Part shown: piece by piece, positions 1-11,350 of the stretch
How the letters are laid out: every line of letters begins with the position of its first letter
Position numbering within the stretch: the stretch's first letter is position 1
Source: Larimichthys crocea
Taxonomy: Eukaryota; Chordata; Actinopteri; Sciaenidae
Length of the DNA stretch: 64,000 nt
Reading direction: 5' to 3'
Assembly (NCBI RefSeq): GCF_000972845.2
Contig: NC_040032.1
Span: forward strand, 21,128,248-21,192,247
Made by a program: the position numbers and the translations under genes
The notes under the pieces: generated by a model
Databases searched by the model: none
Told to the model about the DNA's origin: nothing
What the model saw: the letters and a program-made list of their open reading frames with translations, nothing else

Positions 1-1108
1 TGAGGTCCTCAGCAGTATTAGTTGTTTGGCTTTGGTTAAGAACTGTAGGTGCCAGTCTATCTCAACACTGTGGTGGCCAGGGTCAGAGAGACCTATTGCT
101 GCCTTCTTAGACATAATAGATAGTTCACCGTTGACGGTCCAATCTGCGTAAACAGACATCTGTGTCTCCAGACTAGAATATGCTGACAGTAACATCTGCA
201 TGGGTAAAAACATTCTCTTTGACTAATTCTGGGCGTGTAGTATTTGTGGTGTTATCTTGAGGTTTTAAGTCTATCCACCAGGATGAGTTGTGCAGAATGT
301 GATACCGACTCAGGCACTTCTGATGAACTTTGAGAGTGTCTCTAATTCTCCTTGGCCAAGCGTTAATAAATACTGTAATACAGCATATGACATTAAAATC
401 TCCTGAACACTTTCTTCACTCCACAACAATTGTTTGTAGATAATCAGTGATATTTTACTACTTTTACGTGCCATCAATCACAAATTGAAGCTCTTCAACA
501 CTGACTGAAAGACACACAACTGGATTTTTGCAGCCTCAAAAATGACCAGTGATTTCAATCGATGCCTCTGAGAATCTCTAGAAAATCCAACATCATTATC
601 TTCAGCAAAGTGGCATGTACTGTGAGACTACAAAAGCCTTTTTCTCATGCCTAGTTAATGGTCTGTATTCGCACTTTGTGTGACTCAGTAAAGAGACACA
701 CCAATTTTGTTGCAGTATCACAACACCTGGACCGTTGCTGAATGTCATCCTGTCATCCTGTCGGCTGTGTTTCTCCTGCAAGCTGCCTGATAAAACAAAA
801 AAGGTCATTGAGGCAATGTTAAAAAAATGATCTGGGAAAAGACAGTTCCTGCTGCTCAGCGACTCTCTCAACATTACTTAATCTAAGTCTTTGATAACTT
901 CCAAAGAAAGTTTTTGTTGGCAGGTGAATGCAAACTAAACAAATTAAAGAGGCATCAGGATGAAACATTTGGAGGTCATGATTAGATATTAGTGCTCTGC
1001 TGTGATGCGTGGGAATGACAAGGCAAAGAGGAACTTCAATTAATTGTTCCTCAGAGGATGTTGTTTTATTTATTTTTTAATTTGTGAGAGGCAGATGGAA
1101 AGAAAAGA

Positions 1109-1124
1109 GGGGGGGGGGGGGGGG
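1109..1124 (+). repeat. G16 homopolymer
   Basis: An uninterrupted run of 16 G follows a purine-rich lead-in. Its exact length may be uncertain because such runs are prone to sequencing error. Confidence 0.95.
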
Positions 1125-1215
1125 ACATGAACGATGACAGAAACTGCCAGAAGATTCAGAGAGAGCGAGTGAGAGAATCAGCCAACCGTTCACTGAACCT
1201 GGTGGTGTATGTAAT

Positions 1216-1229
1216 GTTGCCATGACGAC
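1216..1229 (+). promoter_or_regulatory. RFX X-box-like motif
   Basis: GTTGCCATGACGAC fits the full X-box consensus RYYNYY-N2-RRNRAC at every defined position. RFX factors bind such sites upstream of ciliary and other genes. No promoter or gene is visible next to it, so function is inferred from the motif alone. A second perfect match lies at 51,430. Confidence 0.35.
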
Positions 1230-2269
1230 ACTAACTTCCCCTAACAAAGCAGGGTAGCTGTCAATATTCCCTCCAGGCAGTATGGGACAAACTGGGACAA
1301 ACCTGCAGCTGCTGACAGACGCCAAGTTGTGCTGAGTCTCTCTGAAGTGCTGCTGCCCATAATGAGAGCTTCCATGAGTGAAGAGGTTTCAGCGGAAGCA
1401 GGTTTGATTGTCTTAAAATTGCTCAGGGAAATATAAACTAAGTAAACTTCAAAACTTATGCTGATGCAACGACTAGAGAGGGAGAGGTAAGCATATATCT
1501 TACTTTAACACATTGTCCTCTAAGGAATAAAATGTGTAAATGCTTTGATCTTTGTTAAGGTGTAATGCATACATTTCTGTATGTTTTCCTAGGTTAAAGG
1601 GTTTATTCAGGGGGAAGCGTTATGTTGTCTCCTTGTAAGACAAAGGCTTTCACAGTAGGTGTCATAATACAATGGTTATGCTTCATTCACATCACCGTCC
1701 TTTAATGTTACTTGGCAGCATTACTGTCAATGTAAGCTACAGTAGCTTCATCAAAATGGACAACAAAAGAGAGTACAAAAAGAATCGGAAGGCCAAACTG
1801 CACAGACAATGAGAACGTTCTCCTCGATGAATACAGAAAGCACAAGCACATAATCCAAAGTAAATTTAACCTAGCCAAATAGACACAGGCAGATGATGTG
1901 GCAGAAGCAGTAACATCAAACAATGTATGAAAACAAACCGTACAGTGAAGACAAATTAAAATATTACTTTGACGGCAAAAAGATGATCAAAAAACTCACC
2001 CCTCACAAGATTGACTTCTCTGTTATCGATGCAGCTCGACTGCTTTTCTTTTCACGTTTTGTCTTGTTGAGTGGGAATAGTTGAAGTAATTTCTGTACTG
2101 ATGAGGATTTAAGATGCGTCGTGTTGTCATAATTCAGACAGAACTTGACATCATAGCAATGCATGCAGAAAAGTTGAATGTTCGGCAACTAGAATGACTA
2201 GACTTTGCGGTAAGGGAGAGTATTTTCAAGCAGCTCTCTGAGATTGAAGCTATTCTCTGGTGCTGATGC

Positions 2270-2480
2270 ATTTGATGAATGTCAAATGTTACAGGAGCTC
2301 CTTTGTTCCACCGAAATGACCATTCAGATATAATGAGTTTAACAAGAATGTCTGTTCCATCTCTTCATATTCTGTGATTATATCCTCATGAATATTCATT
2401 TCCTATGAGGACACTAACTGAATGAGATGACACTGGCTTCTCACTTTCATTTTCTCATTAAGCTGCGGTGGTATCTGTTT
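2270..2480. promoter_or_regulatory. Candidate regulatory block with POU-type palindrome
   Basis: Unique, non-repetitive sequence contains the perfect 12-bp palindrome ATGAATATTCAT at 2388-2399. This is a variant of the MORE element bound by POU dimers. Further TCAT/ATTA homeodomain-like words lie around it. Nothing here is coding. The call is a hypothesis based on motif content. Confidence 0.2.
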
Positions 2481-2779
2481 CCCTTAACTATGAAACATTA
2501 CCTTTTTTGTATTGTAAATTAATCATACTCCCCTGTTATTGTTTTTCTTCTGTACTCAAATTTGTCCCGGAGTATCATGAGGACTGAGAGCTGTCGTTTT
2601 TTCCCCTTCAGCAATATTAAATCTATGCAATGAGACTGTTAATAAGTATGACTGTTATTAATCTAACTTGTTAGGGACGGTGGCCATTTCATCTGCAGAA
2701 ATCGAATTGTAATTGCTCTATTAAAATTCTGTCATCGGAATACATCAAGCAGTATTTTATTGTAATTACATTATAACCA

Positions 2780-2920
2780 CAAAAAAGTGTGGCACAGCAG
2801 ATTTTTAATTTACTGCGGTGTCTTTCCAACGGCCGCAAAAATTACGATTGACAGTCCAACTGTACGGAGGCAGTCATCATTCCGAAGTGTAATGTGACAG
2901 CAGATAAAAAGGTATTACTT
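2780..2920. other. Unique block with higher complexity, possible conserved element
   Basis: This stretch has higher complexity and GC than the AT-rich flanks and shows no repeat hallmark or open frame. It contains CpG-bearing words such as CCAACGGCCGC near 2827. A conserved non-coding element is possible; conservation cannot be judged from one sequence. Confidence 0.15.
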
Positions 2921-3780
2921 TTATTACCGTCACGAACACCAGGTGAATATCTGATATCATTCAATTTCTAAAAAGAAAATTTGAATTTAAATTTTCATTT
3001 GACCCATTTGCTTTGTTTTTTTTATTTTTTTTTTTATTTCAGTCTTGTCTTTCCCATTCTGTTATTACGTTTCTTTAACTTAATCGTGGTTATACATTTA
3101 GGAACATCAGTCCATGAGGGGTGAGAACTAGATGAGCATAAGTGACATCTGACCACCTCTACAGGAGAGCCAAAATAATATTACCCCACTCTAATTCATT
3201 ATTATCACCTTAAATGTTTTTTTTCCATCTTACGAATGCACATATGCGCTTTTATCACCAAACAGTTAAGCGTGTTCAGTGTTTTAACTCAAGTAGAAAG
3301 AATTCATTAAGTACTTTCATTTTATATGTATTTAATTCAACTTTTAAACATAATGTACGCTCCTCTGGTTTCAAACCCAGTATGTTTCTTTTTTATTTTA
3401 TTTTTTTAATTTATGATTATCTGTGTGTCAACACCTGTAGTTTCTGTTTATGGTTCCAACTGGCTTATTAAAAATGGTAAACATGAAGTCTCTGATAGGT
3501 TACTTCATTTAACTTGTTTTCATTTGACAGTTACATAACTGTAGGTTTTTTTTAATTACCTTTTTCACTATTTTTTTCACTTTACTGGCACTTGAAATGT
3601 GGTGAAATGTATTTTATCTATTAGGATTTAGCTTTAATCTCATGAAGTCAGATATGTGAACTAGATTTGGGACAATCCAAAATAGTCCCAGAAACAGAGA
3701 AAAATAGTGTTACACCCTGTGTAATGAATGACATGATGGGAGGGGATGGCTGTCATGATCAGTCGACTAAAGTGATATAA

Positions 3781-3796
3781 CCCCCCCCCCCCCCCC
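3781..3796 (+). repeat. C16 homopolymer
   Basis: A run of 16 C directly follows AGTGATATAA. It is low-complexity sequence with no other feature attached. Confidence 0.95.
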
Positions 3797-6700
3797 TCAT
3801 CCCACTACAGTCAGAGCATGTAGTCAAAACACTGCTGCCTTATGGGCTGGTCCATGGAGTAAATACGATACAACTGCTAGTCTTCTGGAAAGCTGACGTG
3901 CATCAAGACGCCACTGACATGTGCTCACTTTGACAACAGTGGGCACGGGTTGTTTTGACACGTGTCACATGCTGCCAGCATGTGGTGCGCTCGATTTTGT
4001 AAATTTGAGGGTTTTTTTTTTAATTCACAAAAGCTAAACGTGAAATGTACATAGCACGCAGCCGTGTTGCTGCCGTCTCAGAAGTGGAGCGTCTTCCCCT
4101 TCAGCAGTCACATTTACATACCTGCTAATCTGAGACCTCAGAAATGGGGAACATTTCAAAAGCAAAGTGAGGTGTGTAATGTGCCAAAGCTGTGCCAGAG
4201 ATTGCAACAGCATTTTTTATTCACTGCATTTATCAGTATTTCTTTCTCTTCATATCTTTTACAAAGCAAAGGTAGACAGAGCGAAACAGGTATCATTCAT
4301 GTGCATGCTAAGAAATAATATTTGGTGTATTGTTGAAACAGCACACCTTAGGAGTTGAAAGGCTTAGATGTGCTGTACAAGGCCAGGAACAGGTTGTGAT
4401 AACAAAAATGAAAATAAATAAATGAATAAAAAGAAAAAGGTGTAGAAAAAAAGTGTCATAAATCAGGATAACTATGAGGAAAAAATGTGATCTGGGAGAC
4501 GGCTATGGGGGAAAATGGGAAATGAGGACCGTAAGCAAGTATGCATATTTAATGTTAATTTCTCACAGCACAGCTTCTGTGTAGGTGGACTTACACAGTA
4601 TCGGCAAGTAAAAGCAACAAACTTTGCAATAGCCAATGGGTTCTGAAATTATTTTTTGGCCAATGAGTTCCACCTCCTTCACTCTTTACAAAGACTGCTG
4701 CAATTAAGTTTTGCTTACTTTGCTATCAACACTTCTGGTGTCAAAGTTTTGGTTCCTTGCTTAAAGATTCTGTTTGGAGGAAGTAACCTGGTTATATTAC
4801 TGCTGGTCAACAAAGTTTTTATGAGCCATGATCAAATTTCATACACACTGAAGAGAAACATGAAGAAACAAAAATGAGAAAAAAAGGAAATGGGAAAAGA
4901 AAAAAAAAATTAAAATGGGCATTACAGCTTCAGTGTTTCTTTTAGAAAGCATACAGCAGGATGACACTTTTGATCACTCAAAGTGTGGGTCAATGTTGGA
5001 TCTCTTTCTTTAGCTTCTTCTCTCTTTCTCCACTTTACTTGTTTTCCATTTTGCCATTGCCTCGTTTTTAACAAAAATTGAGTTATTTGTATACAGCTCA
5101 GGCTCAAAGTGCAGGATAACAACATTTCAGAAAACATTTGATAGTATAAAAGTCCAAAAATGAGGGGGCGTAAGTGGAATCTATGGCATTCCACGCATAA
5201 CCCTTCCCCACTCCCGCTGTATGCTGAAATACTTGAAAAATACTGTTTTCTGGCATGCAGTGACTATCACAGAAACACACATGCAGTACACACTCACATG
5301 GCACAGTCACAGCAACCACACAAACACAGCAGCTTCCCTCCTGGCTGGATTAGTGGCTGGCTTATAATGCAAACTGCTGATTTATGGTGTAATCTAGTTC
5401 AGGGAGGGACGGCTTCTCATACTAAGAGGCAGAAAGACCAGCGCCGACCTTTGGTGTCCTGCTCAGCTTGTCAACAAACTCTCAGCACTACGAGAAGGAG
5501 GACAAGTCTGAATTAGAATGAAGCGAGCAGGTGAATAACGAAAAGTGGATGAATTTAATTCACTACCTGGTTAGAATGATGATGGTGGTAGTGCCAGAGT
5601 TATATACAAGAAATGGGTCTAATTATCCAGCACACACAAGTAAATCCACCATGTTACCCACTGAGAAGCTCAGTGAATATCATAGAAATATTTTTCTGTA
5701 CAAACCTTTTATTTGTTGCTTGAGCTCAGTGTTCAACCTCAGGATATTGCTTGGGATGAAGGCATTTGTATGTTACATGGTACATAATACATGTAGTACA
5801 CTGTTCGGACAGTATTATGTACATGAAACCTGATAATTGTATGAAGATATGTTGTTTTTATAAGAGAAGTTAAAACTCTACTTTCTGACCTCCACAGCCC
5901 TGGGTAATCTCTGCATGAATTGGCCATAGTTGTCAAATTGTCTCTTTTGGAAATTTTCCAATAAAACTTCCCCCACCAATCTGGTGTTGGAAAAGTGTTG
6001 GAGCAGGAGTTCTTGATGCTGTTCGGTTCGGTTGACAAGCACTTAGCTTGAAGCATATTCAGCTACATGGCAATCTGACTCTTAGATTTTGATGTTTCAT
6101 GGGTACAAGTGACCAGTTTGGTCTGATCAAACATGAATATTTAACATCCAGGACCCTGAATATTCCCTGCCAAAGTTGATATGACTTGGTCATATCTTTG
6201 ACCTAATGATCAAGATAACAATAAGATCTGGTGATCCTCTGATCCTTTTTATCTGTGGAGGACTATTAATAACTAAACTGTAGCCAGTTGCTGCTGAGGT
6301 CTTGCTTGTGATCTGAACCAAAGGGGAGGAAGAGACAGATTTACAGACCATTACTATGGTAAACATAACCATGTCTGAGCTCCGATTTGTTCCAATTTAA
6401 ACCAGCGTTGTGTATCCCCCTCAACTGCTTATAAATAATGCATTTGGAAGTTGCAATTTGTAAATGGTTCTGCTTTTTCTAGATATATGGCTGTAAATAG
6501 GTTTAGGTATTGTGTCCGTTCTGGAATTTTCCAAATATTGCCCTTCAGTTACTGTCAGATATGAACTCAAATGAATCTCTCATATTAAAGAAACAGGCTA
6601 AGATTTGGTTCATATTAGCTGAGTCTGAACAAATCCCTGTCTAACCCTGAGCCTCTGTCTTACAGTAATTGGTACAAGTTCTACCGATATCTACATCAAT

Positions 6701-9134
6701 TATGCTCACCTTTTCTACACATTTCTATACATGTTTATTTGACCACTGTCTTTAACCAGCCTCAGTGTCTACATTTGGGTCCGAATATCTGGTGCAAATA
6801 ACCTGATTAGTGGCAGCACTAACTGCACTATGAACCTCAAACTCCAAAATCTTAGTTAGGGAACATGTAACCCTCATTAAAATCAAACCTGGCTTGTCTG
6901 TGATGCTTCAAAAACTGAGAAGAGAGAGGAAAAAGATCTGATGTTATAGTCAGGATTTTCTACTTCTGTTTTGTTTTTGATGCCCATTTATTCTTACAAA
7001 CAGGGGAAGTCAAAGACATCTTAATTAGTAGAGATGGGACGGGATCTCTGTTGAGGGTGTGTTGTTGTGATATATTTAAAGTAGGAAAAGTGGGTCAGTC
7101 TACAAACTGATGAGCCCTGTTGACCGATGAATGCTTTCATTGCTGGGTGTAATGTAGCCTTGATAGCCCTTTAGTTAAAGGAAGGCTTTGCTGTTTTTCA
7201 ACCTGTTTTGTATCATTACAGTGTAGGGTGTATATGCCAATGAACAAGTATACTCAGAGGTTCTTGTACATTTGCCAACAAACCTGGCTTCAAGTGTTTT
7301 CAGAAAGATATTTTTGGTTCACTGTTTATCTGTAACACAAGAACTTTGAGAGCAGATTGGGAATTTATTTTCCAGAAGCTGAGGATTGTACACGCACAGT
7401 GCTGATCAGGGAGGATGTACAGCTCACAAAACTCTGATCAAACCATCAAACTAGTCAGTGCTGATCAAATTTGAACTGCATTGCCGATTTCTCTCCTCAA
7501 ATGGTTTCAGGGATGTATTTTAGCAGAATGTTCGGCATTATGAGAAAATGTTCAACGATGACACAATTCTTTCCTGTATGAAATTGGCACAGGGTTACCC
7601 TTTTCTTTTCACCTGTTTTCTCTGATCATGTAAACCATTTCTGTATTTTGACAACATAGAGAGACCAGTTTTATGAAAAGACCATTTTTCCAGTGGTGAA
7701 TTTTCTCTTTAACAACAACATTTTGAAATTCAAATGTTAGACTCTGATAGCTCTACTGTAGTATTTTATGGTCTACTGTAGTTTCAATCATAACTATAAT
7801 CCTTATGAGGCCACAAGGCCGTGTCACTGATTCTGTGTTTGGTTTTAGAAGATTATGTTTTTAAGATAATTATACTTTACCTAATTTATCTTAGGAAGTG
7901 CCACTCGACCAATTCATGCTAATTAAGGTCGTGTAAATGTGTCTATTCATTTTAAAAATGCTTTGGATTCAACATCAACATACCCCCTCATATTCATTAA
8001 GATAGTTTTTAGATGAAATATTTGCAACCACATTTACACATTAGACAAATCAACCCATACATAGTTCAGTGACATAGAAACTGATGAGAGATTTTCTGAG
8101 TGTCATGGATGTGTTACGCAGCCTCCCTAAAGGTAAAGCTTAGACTCCGGAGAAATAAAGAAAGAAAAAAAAGGCCTGTTTATGTTTTTCTTCATCATCT
8201 CTGTGTACAATGGAAGAGAAATTTCATGTAACTCTGTAATGCATAGCCCTAAGCAGTGCACACGCACAGTGACTTATTTTCTTCAATCCCCATTATCACT
8301 GAATCCCATCCTCATCCGCACATTGTACACACTCGCTGTAGGACTCGCGGTAGCCTGATGGATGGGCCTGCTTCAACTGGAGCAATGAAACAATTATTCC
8401 GGCGCTCCATCTCTGTCAGGATTCTTTTCAAACAGTTCACTGTTCGGAAAAGAAAAGGGCCCATAACTCAAACCAGTGCTCATTTGAATAACAGTTTATG
8501 CGTGTAGGTGTGTGCATTTTTATATATTTTAGAGCTATATTATATTTTTACAGCTATGAAAAAAAAGGAGTATTTAGTTCAGAAGTTCAAAGGCTGTGAA
8601 TAAACATTAAGGCAAACAACTGGAGAAGCACAAGTTCAGCAAAACACTAAAGTTGCTGTTCACTGCTGGAACAGGATGTGTGTTGGCGGGACAGAAACAA
8701 TCTTGGCACTGCTACAGTAATGTGAAATGCAAGATGATAACACCAGAGCAAATCAAAATATTGAAGTATCTTCATGAAGATATCATTACAGAGACTGAGC
8801 ATAGCTTTTCGTTGACAGATTCATAGCCCATATTACATTAATTCACTTGTTTAGAAACATTATATACAGCACATTAAAGGTTTAACGCTGTAGGTACCCC
8901 CTCTGGCATCATTCCGGGATGCACAGGGCTCTATAGTCAAGTCATCAAGAAAGTATATAACATCTGGTTAGACTTTCAAAATAAAGTTTGAACATTTAAT
9001 GTAAGACGACTGTACTTTGGTTGGGTTTAGGAAAAAATATGAAAAATTAAGATGAAAATTACGTTGTTTCATACCTGATGGAACTTAAATACATTCGTGT
9101 TAGGGTTATTTACACACATAGCTTATGTAAAGTG

Positions 9135-9275
9135 CAATTCAGTTTTATTTAGTCATAGAATCATAGAAGTTATCTCATGACATATAGAGCAGGTCTAGAC
9201 CGTAATCTTTAGAATATTATTGACTCAGCAATTTCCACCATGAATCACTGCACTTGGCGAAGATGGCAAGAAAGA
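9135..9275 (-). mobile_element. L2-tailed teleost retroelement fragment
   Basis: The plus strand reads CAATTCAGTTTTATTTAG and then a body containing TTATCTCATGACA, AGCAGGTCTAGAC, TTTAGAATATTAT, CACTTGGCG and GATGGCAAG. The complement ends in the tail style of L2-clade LINEs and the SINEs that borrow their tail, so the element points to the minus strand. It aligns with the copy at 11,053-11,350, which shares TTATCTCATGACA, GGTCTAGAC and AATATTATT. The 5' part is missing and nothing is coding. Confidence 0.7.
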
Positions 9276-11052
9276 ATGTGACCAGTTGTTGAAAGTAAAA
9301 GAAGTCAGTGTATTCTTTTTGTTTCACGTGTATTACTGTTTACAATACAAAAGGACGTTTCACTCCCGTGTGGTTTGACACGTCCACTCCAACCTCCTCC
9401 TACTATGTCAACGACACATCAAACCATTAAGCTACACGACCACATCCAGAATTTATACTACAACATATCTTCCGGGGTAGAGCCACTGACCAACTGGCAG
9501 CATTTGACAAGTTGGGAGTAAGAACTGACACAGACACAAATTCTTGCCAATGGTACAAACATTTGCTTTGCATGTTTTCAATTGTGTCAAGACATTTACT
9601 TCCTAAATGGCTTCCTACTGTTTATTTTTAGCTAGATTGTTTTGTGGATATGCTGGAAAACTCAAGCTGTCTGCTTTTCAACTTTTACTGCAGCCATCTG
9701 CTTTGGGTCATGGCCAGATTCTATTCTGTTCTATCTGTTTAACTTTACAAAAGGAGAAATGGGTTTTAATGGAGACAAGACAGATGCTCGTTGTTCTAAA
9801 AATCTGCATTAATACAATAAGCTTGTTGACCAACTGCCTCTTAGATTTATTTCTGCTTATTTTGGCAAAAACTGCAGTTTATATCTGTGACTGGAATTAA
9901 AGTTCATCGGTGCCAAACTGGTAATGTGAGAAGGATTGCATAAGAGCCACAGACTGGGAATTGGGAGTCTTACTTATGAGAATAAGGCCAGTTTTAGAAA
10001 GTTATGGAGGTGGAGGTGTTGTATCTGAAACTACTTAAAACTTTGGACATTAAGTCTTTGTACCAAAATGTATCTGCTTGTTTGTTGAACAAAAAATGGA
10101 CGCAGCTTCTTTCAGTGGGTATGAGTGAAAGGAGGGTAAAGAAGGGGAAGGATATAGACGAGTGTGTGACTTTACTTGACCTCTAGGTGAAAAAACTAAT
10201 ACATAGATAAATAAATAAATAAACTGTTTCCTTTTTTTCCACTCAGGTGAGCTGACTCCAGTCTAAAAGTGACTTCACCGAGTCAACACGTTGAATATCT
10301 GCTGATGTCACTACTTTGGCAGAAAGTGTTTTTGCTGCCACTTCCTTTCAGATTATTCCAAAAAGCAGAGAGCAGCATTTTATTCAAACAATGTCACTGT
10401 GAGTTCATATATACACCTCCACGCTTCCCGCATAATTAACTTTGGAGCCAGTTGCCAGTTACCATGGAAGTGTTTTTTTGTTAATTATGAATTATTGTCA
10501 GGTATTGTGGTCAGTGCAACATCGTTACTGCAGAACTAATGAAGCTACTTAAAACCAAAAGGTAATTAGTGAGTTGGAGGGGAAGAAAAAGGGGGGTCTG
10601 AGTGAGAGAAATAAATAAACAGAAGGACGAGGAGAGGAAGTGTCACCTTATTTCATGGCTGGACTACACATGGACAAAATTGGCGGTTTTTAACCAAAAT
10701 TAACAAAAAGCACAGGTTGTGTCTGCAGTCAAAAGTAGTTTCAATAAATCCTGACTTCCAAATTTGAACTTTCTTCAATGAATGTTCTGTATTTTATGGT
10801 GCTGTTAGACCGCCTCATACAGGTGTATACCTCCTTTGTGTACGACATGTCAGACAGCCAACAGTTTAGTGACCGCAGGGAAAATGTTGTTTTTGAAAGA
10901 CTAAACACCTACTAATATGGACTGAAGCAGAATATTTTGTTACATAAAATCATGTTGTGAATTTTGTAAATTATTACATCCATCTTCTATCAAACAACTT
11001 TGACTTTTGGACTTTATACCACCGTGGAGTTACAGTATTGGAAATGTTTAGA
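9276..11052. other. Unique DNA between two L2-tailed elements
   Basis: No gene is seen. A 97-codon frame at 9607-9900 on the plus strand lacks splice sites and any recognisable domain, and its leucine-rich product is typical of chance frames in AT-rich DNA. A short (AAAT)n tract lies at 10,205-10,223. Confidence 0.6.
10205..10223 (+). repeat. (AAAT)n microsatellite, short
   Basis: Four tandem ATAA units follow ACATAG. The array is short and unremarkable. Confidence 0.85.
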
Positions 11053-11350
11053 TCAATTCAGTTCAATTTTATTTATATAGCGAAAAGTTATATAACAAAA
11101 GTTATCTCATGACACTTTCCATACAGAACAGGTCTAGACTGTACTCTTTATAATATTATTTACAGAGACCCAACAAATTCCACCAGGAACAAGCACCATG
11201 ATACAGATGCTAATGCTCCCAGGCAAGCCCCATGATCACATCCTCCATCAGCTGTGCAGAGAGTGAATTCACAGATTTAGGAGTTAATTCAGCAGATATC
11301 TTAATCACTACAAGACTGAACTAGCGAGGCAGGTTTATGTTCATGTTTAT
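11053..11350 (-). mobile_element. L2-tailed teleost retroelement
   Basis: The left edge reads TTTTATTTATATAGCG. Its complement, CGCTATATAAATAAAA, is the hallmark 3' tail of L2-clade LINEs and their SINEs, so the element is on the minus strand. The body shares several blocks with 9135-9275. It seems to run on through ATACAGATGCTAATGCTCCC (11,201-11,220) to about 11,350, as longer copies of this teleost repeat do. I see no coding capacity. The right boundary is uncertain. Confidence 0.75.

Larger units (their letters stand above)
1..9134. other. Unique intergenic or intronic DNA, no gene seen
   Basis: Both strands carry only short open frames (up to about 118 codons) without recognisable domains, paired splice sites or family motifs. 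The longest, at 5160-5516 on the plus strand, resembles no protein I know. Two homopolymer runs, one RFX-type site and two candidate regulatory blocks are listed separately. I recognise no transposon in this stretch. It behaves like ordinary fish intergenic or intronic sequence. Confidence 0.7.
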
